Shown here piece after piece: positions 36,101 through 48,850 of a stretch of 64,000 nt of DNA (within the stretch, counting starts at the first letter, position 1; each line of letters starts with the position of its first letter). The notes under the pieces were generated by a model. It saw only the letters and a list, made by a program, of their open reading frames with translations. It was not told the origin of the DNA and searched no databases. The translations under genes and the position numbers were made by a program. The stretch is from assembly GCA_005765155.1 (NCBI GenBank), contig VCCP01000005.1, positions 2,604,001-2,668,000 of the forward strand. The letters run 5' to 3'. This DNA is from Zelopaecilomyces penicillatus (taxonomy: Eukaryota > Ascomycota > Sordariomycetes > Hypocreales > Pseudodiploosporaceae).

Positions 36101-36375
36101 CCTGTCTGACTTGTATACTCACCGTGGCCATGAGAGATACCATGGCTCACATATCGTAGTTCAGTGTTAGAACCTGTGGATTCTTCTGCTATGATTGGCC
36201 CTACGAACTGCTGAGATGAAAGAGCTTGCTGGGGTTGAGATAAAGCAGTTGAGATGACAGAAGCGTAGGGACTTGTAGGGGTGTTTGTCAAAATGAGGTT
36301 GCGCAGACGCCCTTCTAGTTCCGGCGATAGGCCAGCGGTGTCACTGAGAAGCGATTCGCCGTGGCTTGATGCCAT
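33145..36375 (-). CDS. cid1-like poly(A)/terminal uridylyl transferase family protein
   Basis: A single 1076-codon exon. Residues 1-220 are low-complexity, rich in Gln/Ser/His. The nucleotidyltransferase core starts near residue 285: FGSLASGF (293-300) and SDMDLG (305-310) give the GS motif and the two metal-binding Asp (D306, D308). The third Asp is D762 in VQCDINF. The PAP/25A-associated part includes VRPMILFVKQWAK (786-799), LSSYGYVLMVLHYLVN (811-826) and EIRLRYLFAIEDPFELDHNVART (around 990-1012 in pieces). Such enzymes add A or U to RNA 3' ends. About 400 residues separate the second and third Asp, much more than in Cid1. This insertion is partly basic and helical and occurs, usually shorter, in filamentous fungal homologues. 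The start is the first ATG of the open frame. Confidence 0.85.
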   Translation of the reverse strand: MASSHGESLLSDTAGLSPELEGRLRNLILTNTPTSPYASVISTALSQPQQALSSQQFVGPIIAEESTGSNTELRYVSHGISHGHGEYTSQTGQHRRHSPKTAKKRPNQAQRRQMNAQLSVVPDLRSHMPVQEQQLARSTPSFQHQKHTMTESQARHVSGQTLASHHHSRWPKYVPSHATSIYRFPGQPYINEYGSSWHPMDARTPYASHPTASANQSQRRTFFSLEEISNQASYLDIISNQVVFESEIEKSEIAEKECFRQRIETICRQAITSYEEQVVTRVFSPLSVELKCFGSLASGFATKTSDMDLGLLSPFSAVQPDANGSLIPRLIEKAFLDAGLGARLLSRTRIPIIKLCEKPPNGLRRNLLAEREKWEKGLANDFIDAVYNDDRDKDANKNDPVMSVPSNAGTELSGAFEIAYNHNHETRCFHLKQEPKHSLTAYYSSAKCVLRRAGGRDITASNSSSFTDQDWTILNRVCQAFVQGLSDAALRQHLLRYPPVLSELRCNTKPPNRSLLAVFIQAEGEECYRAWEAWSFKDCITSALAQTTQAFAFWHDNQEKHIFGKDPVAYTKDLQAALDNVKRTPLMRLLLLAQGQYETPSQYHAGVKDIMAVLKFEELNQEMKDEMARLYTAGIYDKNIRKSVTSYMTHFPDHRHVRAAACKHKSLHLAHELDKILDKDIYDAIHAANIREYIVILRSPLYRDLCESPSPGFFVPIPAMLSSVVRTVKALPGLQTLLSGQSQNKYHDALEFPKTGVGVQCDINFSAHLALQNTLLLRCYSHTDPRVRPMILFVKQWAKIRGINSGYRGTLSSYGYVLMVLHYLVNIARPFVCPNLQQLAPKLPTTMSQSDVELSTLCRGYNIHFWRNEDEILQLAHNNQLNSNNDSLGHLLRGFFEYFAQSGMMSSVSIKGFDWGRDVISIRTHGGLLTKQEKGWTGAKTVFEVQADGTRHASTIQSSLSADRCRQQPLNDDSEQHPGQPTTQSRNFKEIRLRYLFAIEDPFELDHNVARTVTHNGIVAIRDEFRRAWRIIRAAGSGAGDDDLLRDINFAEKNLNNFEQLLDEIHGVVGGKTNVG

Positions 36376-36760
36376 CTCTTATGCTTCTCCCAGCTGAGGA
36401 ATGTACCCTTCAAAGAGAAGAGGTTGAAGCCTTGCCCACAATAGGCAATGTCGTCTAGATTTGATTACAGCAAAACTTCAACACAGTGAAGTTGTAGCTG
36501 AACTCATGTTCACCCTTCTGGCGACCGCTGGCAGACGATACTTGCGCCACAAGAGACGTTGTTATGTTCTGAAAAGATCTCGAATGGATATGGTCAAAAG
36601 CCAGAGCGGAGTTGGAAATAGAGTGTTCACAAGTTGTAATTAATAGATGGAGAGACAAGCTTAGTTACATAACTTGACTTGGTTACGAGTGACAGAGTGG
36701 CTGAGACATGGACGGAGGTGTAACAACGTATAGTTATGATAGATAGAGTATATCCTGCTT
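36376..36760. other. 5' flank of the nucleotidyltransferase gene
   Basis: Normal composition, no conserved ORF on either strand; probably promoter and 5' UTR. Beyond about 36760 the composition becomes A/T-rich. Confidence 0.5.
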
Positions 36761-37992
36761 TTAATAATAAAATTAAATATATTGGCTATATAAATATGAT
36801 TTGATAGAAAGTATATATATATATATATATTAAAAGAAAATCTAAAATTTAAAATTTATTTAATAGATTATATTATATATATTATATATATTATATAATA
36901 AAATATAATTCTAATTTAAAATATAATCTTTTATATATAAATATTATAAATTAAAAATAGATTTTTTTAAATCTAAAATTTTATTTTATATTAACTTTAT
37001 TAATTATAATTTTAAAAAAAAATATAAAAAAAAAATTATAAAAAAGAATTTATATTATATTTATATTTTATTATTATTATAATTTATATTTTTTTAAATT
37101 ATTTTTTTATATATTTTATAATATTAAGTTTATTAAAACCTTTATATTAAAATTAAAATCTTTAAAAATAATAATAAATATTAAAAAAGATTTTTTATTT
37201 ATTTATTTTAATTTTTAATAGATTTTTTAAATTATATTATTTTATAATATAAAAATAGAAAAAAAAAGAATTTATTTTTTATAAATTTAATTATTAAAAT
37301 ATTTTAAATCTTAAATTTAATTTTATAATATATAATATTATTATATATAAAAAGTTATTTATTTTAATATTTTATATTAATATTATAAAAAGAATATTTA
37401 TTTATATATATATTATAATATAATAAAAATAATATATCTAAGTATATAATATTTAAAGAACTTAAAGAATAATATATATTAATAATTATAATATAAAAAG
37501 ATTTATAAGCCTTTATTTTATAAATTATTATAATATAAACTTGATAAACTAGCTTATAAAGCTTTAATCTTAAGGGTTTATAATAATTAATAGAATATAT
37601 ATAATATATTTAATAGATAATATAATTAAGGGTTAAAGGCTTATTATCTAATAAGATAATAATAAGAAAAATCTAAAATGATTTTATAAATATATAAGGA
37701 TTTAATATTAAGTTATTTATAAAGAAAGAAATAATTATAAAGGGATTTATAAAACTTTATTTTATAAGCTATTATAAGATAAAAGATAATATAAAGTATT
37801 AATATTATTAGATTTTTTATCTTTTATCTTTTAATATAATAATCTATTAAATCAGGTTATATTATTTTTAATCTTTTTATATATATTATAATATAAGATA
37901 TATTAATAAAATTAAATAAGAAAAGCTATAAAATAATAATAATATAAATAAAATTTAAAAGATTAATTAATTATTTTATAATTAACTTAAAA
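36761..37992. other. A+T-rich spacer
   Basis: No gene; only short AT runs such as (AT)n at about 36810. Confidence 0.6.
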
Positions 37993-38454
37993 TATAATAA
38001 AAAATTTTATTTTTAAAACATAAATCTAATAAAAAGGGTTTATATTAATAAATAAATTAAAGTACTTTAAATAATATAATTTATTATATTAATAATAAAT
38101 ATAAAATATTATAATTAAGAATTAAATATTAGTATAATAAATAATAATAAATAATATAATAAATAAAAAATATATTAATAAATAAAAATTGAAAGTATAA
38201 AGAGTATATATATATATATATAGATTATAAATTATAAATTATAATTTATATTATAATCTTTATTATTAGATTATATTTAAAATTATTAGCTTGTATATTA
38301 AATTATATTTCTAAAATATAATCCTATATTTAAAATTATTTTTAAAATTATAATATAATTTTATATAATTATAAACCTTTAATATATATTTAATAATATT
38401 ATATAATTATATAATTAAAGCTTATTATAAAATCTTAATTATTAGATTATAATA
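37993..38454 (-). repeat. Element D left LTR
   Basis: Aligns over its length with the family LTR (for example ATAAATCTAATAAAAAGGGT against ATAAACCTAACGAAAAGGGT). The outer ~15 bp are unclear. Confidence 0.8.
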
Positions 38455-38549
38455 TAATATCTTTATTTTAAAAGGTATTACTTTTGAAGCTTATAATTAT
38501 ATTTTTTTTTCTTTTTTTATTTATAAATTATAATATTTATATTATATTA

Positions 38550-39255
38550 AACTATTTTATATAGTATTAAATTATATTAAATATTTATAATATTCTTTTA
38601 AAAGAATTATTTAATATATTATATTTATAAAAAATATTAAATATTTTATATTAATTAAAAATATAGATTTTAACTATAAAATAATATTATTATATAATAA
38701 TATTATTTTTATTAAAAATAATAAAAATATAATATATTTATTATTTTATTATTAAAATCTATATTTTTAAATAATTTTATTAATAATAATATCTTTAGAA
38801 TAATATTATTATTTAAATTTTAAAAAGAATAAAAATAAAAAAAAATGATTTAAATATTTAAGCTTAATTATTTAAATTATAATTAAAGCTTTTTAATTTT
38901 TAATTGTTTATTTTATATTTATAAATTAAAAAGAAAATTTAAAAAAGAAAATTTTATATTATTTAATAAATTTAAAGATTAAAGAATATTATATTAATAA
39001 TAATAATTAATTAAGCTTAAATATTATTGGATTTTTTTAATATAAAGAAAATATATATAAATTATATAATATTATATTTATTATATTAAAATAATATTAT
39101 TAAATTATTATATAAACTTAAATAAAATTAAATATAAGATTAATTCTTTTTAATTTAAATAATAGATTTATTAATTTAGATTTTTAAATTAAATTAATTA
39201 ATTTCAAAGAAATTATTATAATATTAAATAATAATAATTTAAATAATTAATAGGC
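38550..39255 (+). pseudogene. Relic of the antisense zinc-cluster gene in element D
   Basis: Collinear with 13640-14353. The last bases (AATAATAATTTAAATAATTAATAG, seen in pieces at 39228-39252) align with the Ser/Gly tail and stop. No Cys codon of the cluster survives. Confidence 0.6.
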
Positions 39256-39327
39256 TTTATATATTATATTTAGATTTAAGATTATTTTTTAATTTATTTT
39301 TAATAAATTTAAGATTAAAAGTTTTAA

Positions 39328-39720
39328 ATCTATATATCTTATATTTAATAATATTATCTTTAAAATATATTTTAATAAAAGAATTAAATTTATTAAAGCT
39401 AATTATCTTTAATTATAATATTATAAAATAATATAAAAAAGAATATTATTAAGAATAAAATAAATATTATATATATTAATATATTAAAGATTATAATACT
39501 TATAGCTTTAAATATAATAAGATTAATAAAATTAAATAAAACTATAATATTAAATTATAAATATAATAAAAGTAATATAAATAAAAAAATAAAAAATAAA
39601 TTTAATATTTATTAATTAAAATAAGAATATATATAGAATTAATTATTTATTTATTAATTTTAAATATTTAATTATACTATTATAAATATATAATATTAAT
39701 CCTATAATATAAATAAATAT
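39328..39720. repeat. Dispersed repeat H, copy 1
   Basis: Closely similar to 53918-54295 over ~380 bp (shared blocks ATCTTATATTTAATAATATT and ATATATTAATATATTAAAGA). It replaces most of the internal region of element D. Its family is not recognised. Confidence 0.7.
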
Positions 39721-39777
39721 TTTAAAGGAATTTTATATAAAGCCTTATATTAATAAATTAAATAAGAATTATTAGTA

Positions 39778-39897
39778 TATAATATTTAATAAATTCTTAA
39801 AGAATAAATTTTATAAAAAGAAATTATATTAATAAAGAAATTAAAATATTAAAAAAAATATTAATATATTAAATAATAATAAATAATATAATAAAAT

Positions 39898-39928
<31 letters not shown>

Positions 39929-40157
39929 CTTATAAATTATAATCTAAGCTATAATTTATATTATTAGATTATATTTAAAATTATAAGCTTACTTATTAAG
40001 TTATATTTTTAAAATAATTTTAAGTTTAAGATTATCTTTAAATTTATAATTTAATTTTATATAATTTTAAATCTTTAATATATATTTAATAATATTTTAG
40101 AATTATATAATTATATTATTAAAGCTTATTATATAATCCTAATATTAAATTATAATA
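39778..40157 (-). repeat. Element D right LTR
   Basis: 380 bp, shorter than the family's 457 through internal deletions. The edge TATAATATTTAATAAATTC aligns with TGTGACGTTTGGTGAATTC. Confidence 0.8.
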
Positions 40158-40662
40158 TATATATTTTATTTATTTATTAATATATATATATATATATAAA
40201 CTTAATATTATATTAATAAATAAATATATTTTAATTTTTAAAGTATTATTAATATATTTTATTATAATAAATTACTTTTATATTTTAAATTTTATTTAAT
40301 TAAAAAATATTTAATTTATTTAATTAATTATTTAAATATGTTTTATATAAAGATTTTAATTAATATATAATATATTTAATTATTTATTTTTATAATATAT
40401 TTAATTATTTTTTATTAAATTTAAAAGAAAAATATAAATTCTTTTAATTAAATAATACAAAATATATATTATAATATTATTATTATTTTAATAGAATTAT
40501 ATAATATTAATCTTATTTAATTATATCTTTTTTTATAAAATCTTTAATAATTTTATTATAAATTAATAGAATTAAGGTTTTTTTTAAAATTAATATCCTA
40601 TTTAAATTATATAAATCTCAATAATACTATCTCACTTTGCTCAACAATAACCCCTCTGCAAA
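40158..40662. other. A+T-rich spacer and promoter side of the RSC1-like gene
   Basis: A/T-rich up to about 40600. Only the last ~45 bp before the ATG have normal composition, so the promoter must lie largely in A+T-rich DNA beside element D. Confidence 0.5.
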
Positions 40663-43546
40663 ATGTTCGGGAACGTGGTAGACACGGAAACCTGTAGTGA
40701 TCTCGAATCGAACGATCAACAACTCGACATGCAGGCCCTGAGTGGACACAGTGGATCGGACGCTGAGAGAGAGCCAGATGACGAGAAAAGCCATGATATG
40801 CACCAGATGATTCAACATCTCTCCACATACCTAAGCTATGTTCAAGACAAGTCAGAATCTTTGATACCTACCATTTCTTGCAATTCCCGCTGACAGGTCG
40901 CAGTGGCGAGGAGATCGCCGCAGGTTTTCAAAGAATACCAAATCGACGCGTCTTGCCTGATTACTTCGAAGTCATTGCTGAACCAATCGCCTTCAGCACT
41001 ATACGGGTTGGCTCTTATGCCACTATGCCTCAATTTGTCCGCGACTGACATGGTTGTGTCATAGGGGAAAATTCAAAAGAAGCATTATACTGCTTTCGGC
41101 GAGTTTGTCAAAGATGTCGCCCAAATCTGCCACAATGCTCAAGTCTACAACCGCCCTTCTGCTCCCATTTTCGGTGCTGCGCTGCGACTCAGGGAGATAT
41201 TCAAGGATGAGCTTCAGAAGTTAGTCCAAAGAGGCGAGATAACGAATGAAGAAGCGAAATTGCCAGACCTCGGAGAATTGCCCCCCGCTGAAGAGTCACC
41301 GTCGCAGGAATCTGCAGGAGAAGAGCATGAGGACGAAGAAGACGAGGATGGGGCAGATGATGAATCCGACGATAATGGTGTTGAGAGACATTGGCGACGC
41401 AGTTATAGTCGAAGGGGACCCTCAGTATCTGCACGAAAAGATCCTGATGATGATAATGACGAAGATTCTCACAGAAGAAGGGGCCGACCACCCATGGTAT
41501 TAAATCCAATCGAGGCTAGGATAACCTCTCTACTCAAAGGTCTTAGAAAGGTGAAAGACGACAATGGGAACTTCTACATACTGCCATTCGAAAAGTTGCC
41601 AGACAGAGCAGCAGTTGCGGAATATTACAAACGGATCACAAATCCTATTGCAATGGACAATATCAAGAAGAAAGCGAAGAGAAAGAAGTATGATAATGTC
41701 GATCAAGTTCAATTAGACCTCGAGCTTATGTTTGAGAATGCAAAACTTTATAATGAGGACGGTAGCTCGGTTTACATGGCTGCTGTGGAGCTGCAAAAGC
41801 AAGCCCGTATTCTGGCCGAACAAGAGAAGGCGAGGCCTGATGATGATTTCCGAGATGAGGATGGCAAGCTCGCGTTGAGCGATATACGATATAATGACCA
41901 GATCTGGAAAGTTGGTGAGTTTACCCATGTTTTTATCCCTGCCAACAATGGAATCTGAGAATTCGATTCAGGCGACTGGGTTCACATTCGCAATCCGAAT
42001 GACCTTGCAAAGCCAATTGTTGCACAGATTTACAGAATTTGGCAAGATCGAGCTGAGCAGAAGTGGATTAATGCGTGCTGGTATTACCGGCCAGAACAGA
42101 CTGTGCATCGTCATGAAAAATATTTTTACGAACATGAGGTTGTGAAGACAGGGCAATATCGTGACCATCAGGTTGGGGAGCTAATCGATCACTGCTTTGT
42201 CATGTTCGTAACGCGGTTTTCCAAGGGTCGGCCACGAGGGTTCCCCGTTGACAAAGATGTGTATGTGTGCGAGTCACGCTACAATGAGGAAAAATTCTTG
42301 TTCAATAAAATTAAGACCTGGGCGAGTTGTGTACCTGACGAGGTCCGAGAAAAGGACTATGAGATGGACCTTTTTGATGTGCCACGCCGCATGAGAAAGG
42401 TTCCCAGTCCTATCAAACATCTACTGCGAGAAGACATCAAGGATTCGGATGATCTTCCCAAGCCAACATGGGGTAGCCCAAACGCGCCGCCAATAGTGGG
42501 TGCCGTACATAGTCGACCAGCAGGACCCAATGTGAGTTATTTTCCCATGCCCTCCTGGCGTGTGCGGTTTTCTGTCAATCTCGCTCTCCCAAGATGGCTG
42601 CCGAACTGAAAACCAAAGTCCATTTCTTACCATCATTCTTTACCACCGTCTCTCTCCACAATCTGCATGCTAACAGTAAACTTCACTCCCTTAGGAATCA
42701 CCTCCACCCAATCCGACACCACGATCACCCCTAGCGCCTGCGGTGCCTGATACTTTGTTGGAGGTCTCTCAACACTCACCTCAGATGCTACCGGCTACAA
42801 ATGGGGCCAGCGATGTCTCAAGGAATGTGCAGCCTCATTATTCCACAGTAGGACCATCGCCATCCTCAGGGCAGTTACATACACACGTAACCCCTCACTT
42901 CCAGCCCGTCACACCTGTGGCTAGTGGCCAAACTGTTCAACAAACCCCAGTACCTATTCCCCAGCCACCCAATCCGGCTGGGACTTCTCAAATACCTACG
43001 CGCCCCATGCAGTATCAGCAGCAACAGCAACAGCAACAACCGGGGCATACACAAAACTATACTCCAGCTTATCCACAAACCCAGACTGTTGCCGTGCATC
43101 AACAAACCGCGAGCAACTCCCTGACAGCAACTTACATTCACGGGCAACTCCCCCTGGCATCAAGGGGTCATATTCAGGCATTGAGTAGCAATACTAATAT
43201 GTACAACCCACCGCGGCCGCCCGAGGTTTATACTCTCCCCGATAGTGTTAATGGGGTTTTGCCTACTGAGGTTCGCCAGGGTTACCAGCACGACAACACT
43301 GGTCGCATATTATTTTTCACATCACCGCCACTTGAGCGGCCCTGCAACGGCCTTTCTCCTACAACTGCTGGTATTGGACATAGTATCAAATATTTTGCTG
43401 GGCGGGGGCAATGGTTGGCCGAGCGAGAAAAGAAGAGAAAAGAACGGGCCGACACAACACCGCCGTGTTTCTTAGCTCTAGCACAGGACCCCCAAATACC
43501 TGATGCCGATATCACCTTTTCACAAGCCAAACATGGTGTTGAGTAA
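40663..43546 (+). CDS. RSC chromatin-remodelling subunit, RSC1/RSC2 type (two bromodomains, AT-hook, BAH)
   Basis: Five exons: 40663-40850, 40904-41006, 41065-41914, 41972-42531 and 42695-43546. The introns are 53, 58, 57 and 163 bp, and the exons join to 850 residues. Bromodomain 1 spans about residues 50-140 with the acetyl-lysine Asn in CHNAQVYN. An acidic linker leads to an AT-hook (RRRGRPP, about 235-240). Bromodomain 2 is about 241-345 (Asn in ENAKLYNED). The BAH domain is about 375-505 (WKVGDWVHIRNP ... ACWYYRPEQTVH). A Pro/Gln-rich tail with a poly-Gln run ends in the conserved block NGVLPTEVRQGYQ...ILFFTSPPLERP. This is the layout of yeast Rsc1/Rsc2, subunits of the nuclear RSC complex that reads acetylated nucleosomes. 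Intron 1 has an unusual donor (GTCAGA), chosen because it alone restores the bromodomain reading. Confidence 0.92.
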
Positions 43547-44030
43547 TTGTTCTTGAATCTTGATTGGAACACACGGCGTCGGGAAAGGGATGTCGGTTTT
43601 AACGGCTGGGGTACTCGTATTGGGACAAATAGGTGTCACAAGTAGGCTTAAACAAACTGGCTATGGCTTTGGGGAATGAATATGATGATGTCTTGGGAAA
43701 TTTGAGAAATCATATTAGATTTGAGAGGATTAGTTAAAGAAACACTCGATGCTCTGATTACAATATCGATGTCAGGCATCTGAAATGATAGTAATAAACT
43801 CTATTCGCAATCGCTTGCAGGTATATCTATGGCTAATTGAAAGAGTAGTGCTATTCACACATTACTTTTATGCTATTCGCGTATCATAGCCTGTGCAAGG
43901 CTCACCTTTCTGCGCGCACCTTTGAAGCGCTTTCATACTGAAAGTCATGGTATATAACCTTAATTACCAACTTTAATTGCTACGCCATAGCCTGCGCATT
44001 ATGCAGCCACCCCCCCTTAATTAATCTTTC
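43547..44030. other. 3' flank of the RSC1-like gene
   Basis: Normal composition without a supported ORF. It ends at a sharp drop in G+C after CAGCCACCCCCCCTT (about 44010-44030). Confidence 0.5.
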
Positions 44031-44920
44031 TATACCCTTATATATAACTATAATATATCATAATAGAATTTTAATATATTATTAAGATAGTGATTTAATT
44101 CCTTAATATAATTAATTAATTAATATATTAAAGATAGTTAATTATTATAAAAACTAAGATCTTTATAAAAGTATTATACTTTAAATTATATATTAGCTTA
44201 TATATTATTTTATAGGCTGCTTATCTTTAATTCCTTTAATATAAAGGCTAATATTATCTTTTCTTTTATAATTAATTTATTAATAAAGAATATATTAAAA
44301 ATACTTTTAATTTTAATAATAAATATTAATATTTAATTATTTTATAGCTTTTATTATAATAAAGCTATAGTATTATAAATTAAAATATAAAGGCTATAAT
44401 AGTTTATATATAATTTATATATAATTTTTTAATAGCTTTTAAAATACTAGTATTATATAATTAATTTTAAATATATAAGCTTAGATTAAAGAGATATATA
44501 AAGATTTAGATATAATATAAGCTATATAATTTAAATATTAACTTTTATAAAATATAAATAATAATATTTTTAATGAATAATAATTTATAAAGTATTATTA
44601 TATTTATAATATTATAATTTAATTATATTAAAAAATACAATATTTTTAATAAAGAGATATAATATTAAAATAATTTTTTATTTTTTTTATATTTATTTAT
44701 AAAAACTATGAAATTAATTTATTATATTTATAAAATTTTTATTTTTTAAAAAGAATATTATATAATATCTTTATATTAAAAAATAAATTGTTATTATAAA
44801 TTATTTTAATAAATTATTTATATAAGATATTTTTATAAGATATTTTTATAAGATATTATAAATTATTATTTATTAAAATATATCTTAAAAAAAGATTTTT
44901 AAGAAATTATTAATAGATAT
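44031..44920. other. A+T-rich spacer
   Basis: Stops in all frames, no recognised repeat; borders the left LTR of element F. Confidence 0.5.
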
Positions 44921-45068
44921 TATAAAATAATTTTATTGCGATTATTTATATTAGACTATTAGAATAGTTATTCCTTTATTCCTTTATTCTCTTAATTAGA
45001 ATATTAGATAACTAGCTAAACTATAAGATTAAATAAAAAATAGAATTATCCTTTTTATATATAATAAT
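44921..45068 (+). repeat. Element F left LTR
   Basis: Similar to 53560-53702 over ~145 bp, with C/T and G/A differences and a small indel near the start. Confidence 0.7.
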
Positions 45069-48000
45069 TAATAATAATTATTTATAATAGTTATATAAAC
45101 CCTATCCTTATATAATAATTATTTATAAACTTTATTTTATTTAAACCTAATTATTTAATAATTAAATCTATTAATAAATTTATTATTATTAAAATAACTA
45201 TTTAAATATAAATAATAAGATCTTAATTATTAAATATATTATTAAATTTATTTAAATAAAATATCTATATATATCTATTATTATTAAAAAGGATATTAAA
45301 AAAGCTAAGGAATTATTAAAAGATATTATAATTATTTAAAATCTATTATCCTATTTTTTATTAAATTAAATAAAAAGAAAAGATAAATTTATTTAATATT
45401 TATAAAAGTAATATAAATAATATCTAGAACCTAAATTAATTAATATAATTATTAATATAATACTATTAATACCTTATTATTTTATTAATAATAATAGATT
45501 AATAGTTATTAATAAATTATTAAGAAATATATATTTAAATATAATATTTTTATTTATTTCTATTAATTTTAGATAAATAAATAATAGTATTAAATTATTA
45601 AATTAAAATAAATAATTATAAATAAGATTTCTATATAAAGTTATATTAATATTAAAGAAATTATTAAAAGATAAGCTAATAATTAAATTTATATCTTTTA
45701 ATTAAATTAGATAATATTATTAATAATTATTAAAAGAAATAGATTAAAATCTTTTTTTAAATAAGAAAGTATAAAAAAGATCTATTATATTATCTAATAT
45801 TAATAAATAAAATATATATAATATTAATTATATTTTTCTTAAAGTATTATTATAGATAGTTTTATTATTATTAAATAATTCTATATTATTATTATTATCT
45901 TTATTAATTAATCTATCTTTATTATTTTATTAAGAATTAATTATTTATTTTAAAATATAAAAAATAATATAATTAAAATATAGAATATCTTTATAATAAA
46001 TAATTAAAAAATTCCTTTAATAGTATTAAATATAATATCTTTTATTAATCTATTAAATCAATAATTTTAAATATTATTTAAATAGATAATTAAGAATATA
46101 ATAAATAAATTAATTAATAAAATAAATAATTAATTATAAGGGATTATATAAGCTTAATATAATAATTAAAAGATATAAAAGATTAAAATATTTAATTCTA
46201 GATTAAAAAAGTTTTTTAATAGATTAAATATAATATAAATTAAAGATAATACTATTTAAAGAAATATAGATCTTTTTATTAAAAGTATTTAAGATAATAT
46301 AATTTATTTATTTTATATTAAAATTATTTATATAAATCTTTTTTAATTATTTTATAGAAAAGTATTATATTAATAGATTAATATAATAATAGAATAATAA
46401 TATTAGTTTATTAAAAGATTTATTAATATATAGATTATAGTATTATAAAAGCAGTTTAGAATAGATAAAGTTAATATTATTAGGTAATTATTAATTGTAA
46501 AATATTCTAAAAAGATTATTATTAAGAAATTAATATTAAAGAATAAGCTTTAAAATTATTTTAAATAATAAAAGTAATTAGATTTAAAATAATTAATTAA
46601 TAATTAAACTAAATCTATATTTATTTAAATAAATCCCTTAATAAATTATTTTTTTATTTATAAAAAGATATAAATTTAAATAAATATTTTAAATATATTT
46701 ATAAAAAATAATTAGCTTAATAAATAATATTTAATAGAATTAAGTTATTCTTTAATATAATTATATTAAAATACTATTAAATAGATAGTTTAAAAATAAT
46801 AGAATTAATATATATATCTAATAAATTAAATAATTAGATATATTATAAATAGAATAATTAATATATTTATTAATAAAAATAGTAATTATAAAATCTATAA
46901 TAAATAGATTAAATCTTTATAATAAATTAAAATATATATAAAGGATTTATAGAAATAAGATTACATAATTATTTAATAAATTAAATAAACTAAAGATTAA
47001 ATAGATTTCTTTATAATAAAGAATAGATAAACCCTTAAGGATAAATAAAATATATACTTTTATATAATAGATTAAATTAATAAAATAATTTTTATAAAGA
47101 ATTAAATATAAGATCTAATACTAATATCTATTAATAAAATAATTAATATTATTATTATTAAAATAAAGGAAATATTTAATTTATTTAATATTAATAATAG
47201 ATATCTAAATATTAAATATAAAATAATTATATTTATTATTAAAATAAAGATAATAAAAATATTAATATTAATATAAGAAATAAAGATATTAAAATATATA
47301 AATAATAATTAAAAGCTATTAAATATTAAATAATATCTAAATTTATTATTTATAATTTTAATAAAAGCTATTATAAATTAAATAATATTAATAAAATCTT
47401 TTTTAATTCTTTTTATAATTTATTTTTAATATTTATAATAATAACAAAATCCTTATTTTAATAGATCCTATCTTTTAAATTATTTATTCTATTATCTAAA
47501 TATATTATTAATAAAGATAAAGATATATAAAAGGATTATCTAAAATATAATATATATTTTAAAATAAGATCTTTATTAATATATTATATATTTATAAATA
47601 ATTATATAATATTAAATTTTTTTTTAATAAATCCTTTAAGCTATTATATTAAATAAAAACTTTTAATTAATAAAAAAGAAAATTAAATTAAATTAAAATA
47701 TTCCTTTATTTTTAATAAGATTAAATAATTAAAATAAATTAAAAATTAAATAATAATAAATTTATAAGATATAATTATTTAAAGATTAAGATAAATTTTT
47801 TATTAAATAAGATAATTATAATTATAATAATAGATTTAATATACTTAAATATATTAATTAATAAAAAATAATTTTCAAAAAACTTATTAAATATAATTAT
47901 TTATAAAGTAAATAAACTAAAATTAATATAAGAAATAATTAGATTATTAAAAATTATTAATAAAGCTAGATTTAATTTCTATATTATAAATAAAATTAAT

Positions 48001-48850
48001 AGAAATTCGATATATATTTATTTTATAATTAATATTTAATTAATAAAGGATATAAAACTTAATATATTATTAAGAATAAATTTTATTAATAAATATAATA
48101 TTAATATCTTAATTATAAAAAAGAAATTAAAAATCTATATAATTTAAAATATAATAATACTTTTTAAAATATAAATAAAATATAAATTAATTTATTAAAA
48201 AATTATAATAATATAGAATATAATAATATTATTAAGATTAAAAGAATAAATACTAATAAATTATACTTATCTTAATTATTATAATTTATATTTTATAAAA
48301 AGAGTATATTATTTTATATTAAAAGATATAGCTATAATAAACTATATATATATAATAAATACTCCTAGTATACTATAAATAATTAATTAAATTATAATAA
48401 TAAATAATATAAATAAGTTAATAAGATATTAATATAAATAAAAGCTAGAATATTTAAATAATTATAATAAATATAGATATTATATAATATTATAAGAAAA
48501 TATTAATATAATAATAAGCTATATAAAGGTAATAAATAATAAATTTAATCTATTTAATAAAATAATTAAAGTATTAAACTTATCTTTTAAGGTATTATAA
48601 GAATAAATTAAATTATATTTAATAAATAGATATAGTATTAAGAATCTAAAAAAAGAATCTATTATAAAATTAATTAAAGCCTATAATATATAATATAATT
48701 AAGAGATTATTTTAATAGATAATAAAGATAAAATAAGAATTAATCTTATAAAAGGCTAATAAAAAGAAAAACCAATAATAAGATTATATCTATTAAGAAT
48801 TAAAGATAAGAAATTTCTTAATAATATAATAGATAAGCTTTATAGATAAG
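45069..48850 (+). pseudogene. Presumed gag/protease region of element F
   Basis: Lies between the left LTR and the RT relic. No motif can be read through the RIP damage, so the assignment is by position only. Confidence 0.4.

Larger units (their letters stand above)
37993..40157 (-). mobile_element. Element D: RIPed, internally deleted copy of the A/B/C family
   Basis: LTR-like ends at 37993-38454 and 39778-40157. Between them, 38455-39300 aligns with the antisense zinc-cluster gene and the very 3' end of pol. The internal region then jumps to unrelated repeat sequence (about 39328-39720), and the last ~25 bp before the right LTR align with the primer-site side (TAAATAAGAATTATTAG against TGAACAAGAGTTATCAAC). 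Nearly all gag-pol is therefore missing. RIP is complete. No clear target duplication remains. The strand follows A. Confidence 0.8.

Noticed and set aside
42875..43147. Minus-strand Leu-rich ORFs opposite the RSC1-like C-terminus
   Set aside because: They are the complement of the poly-Gln/Pro-rich coding sequence.
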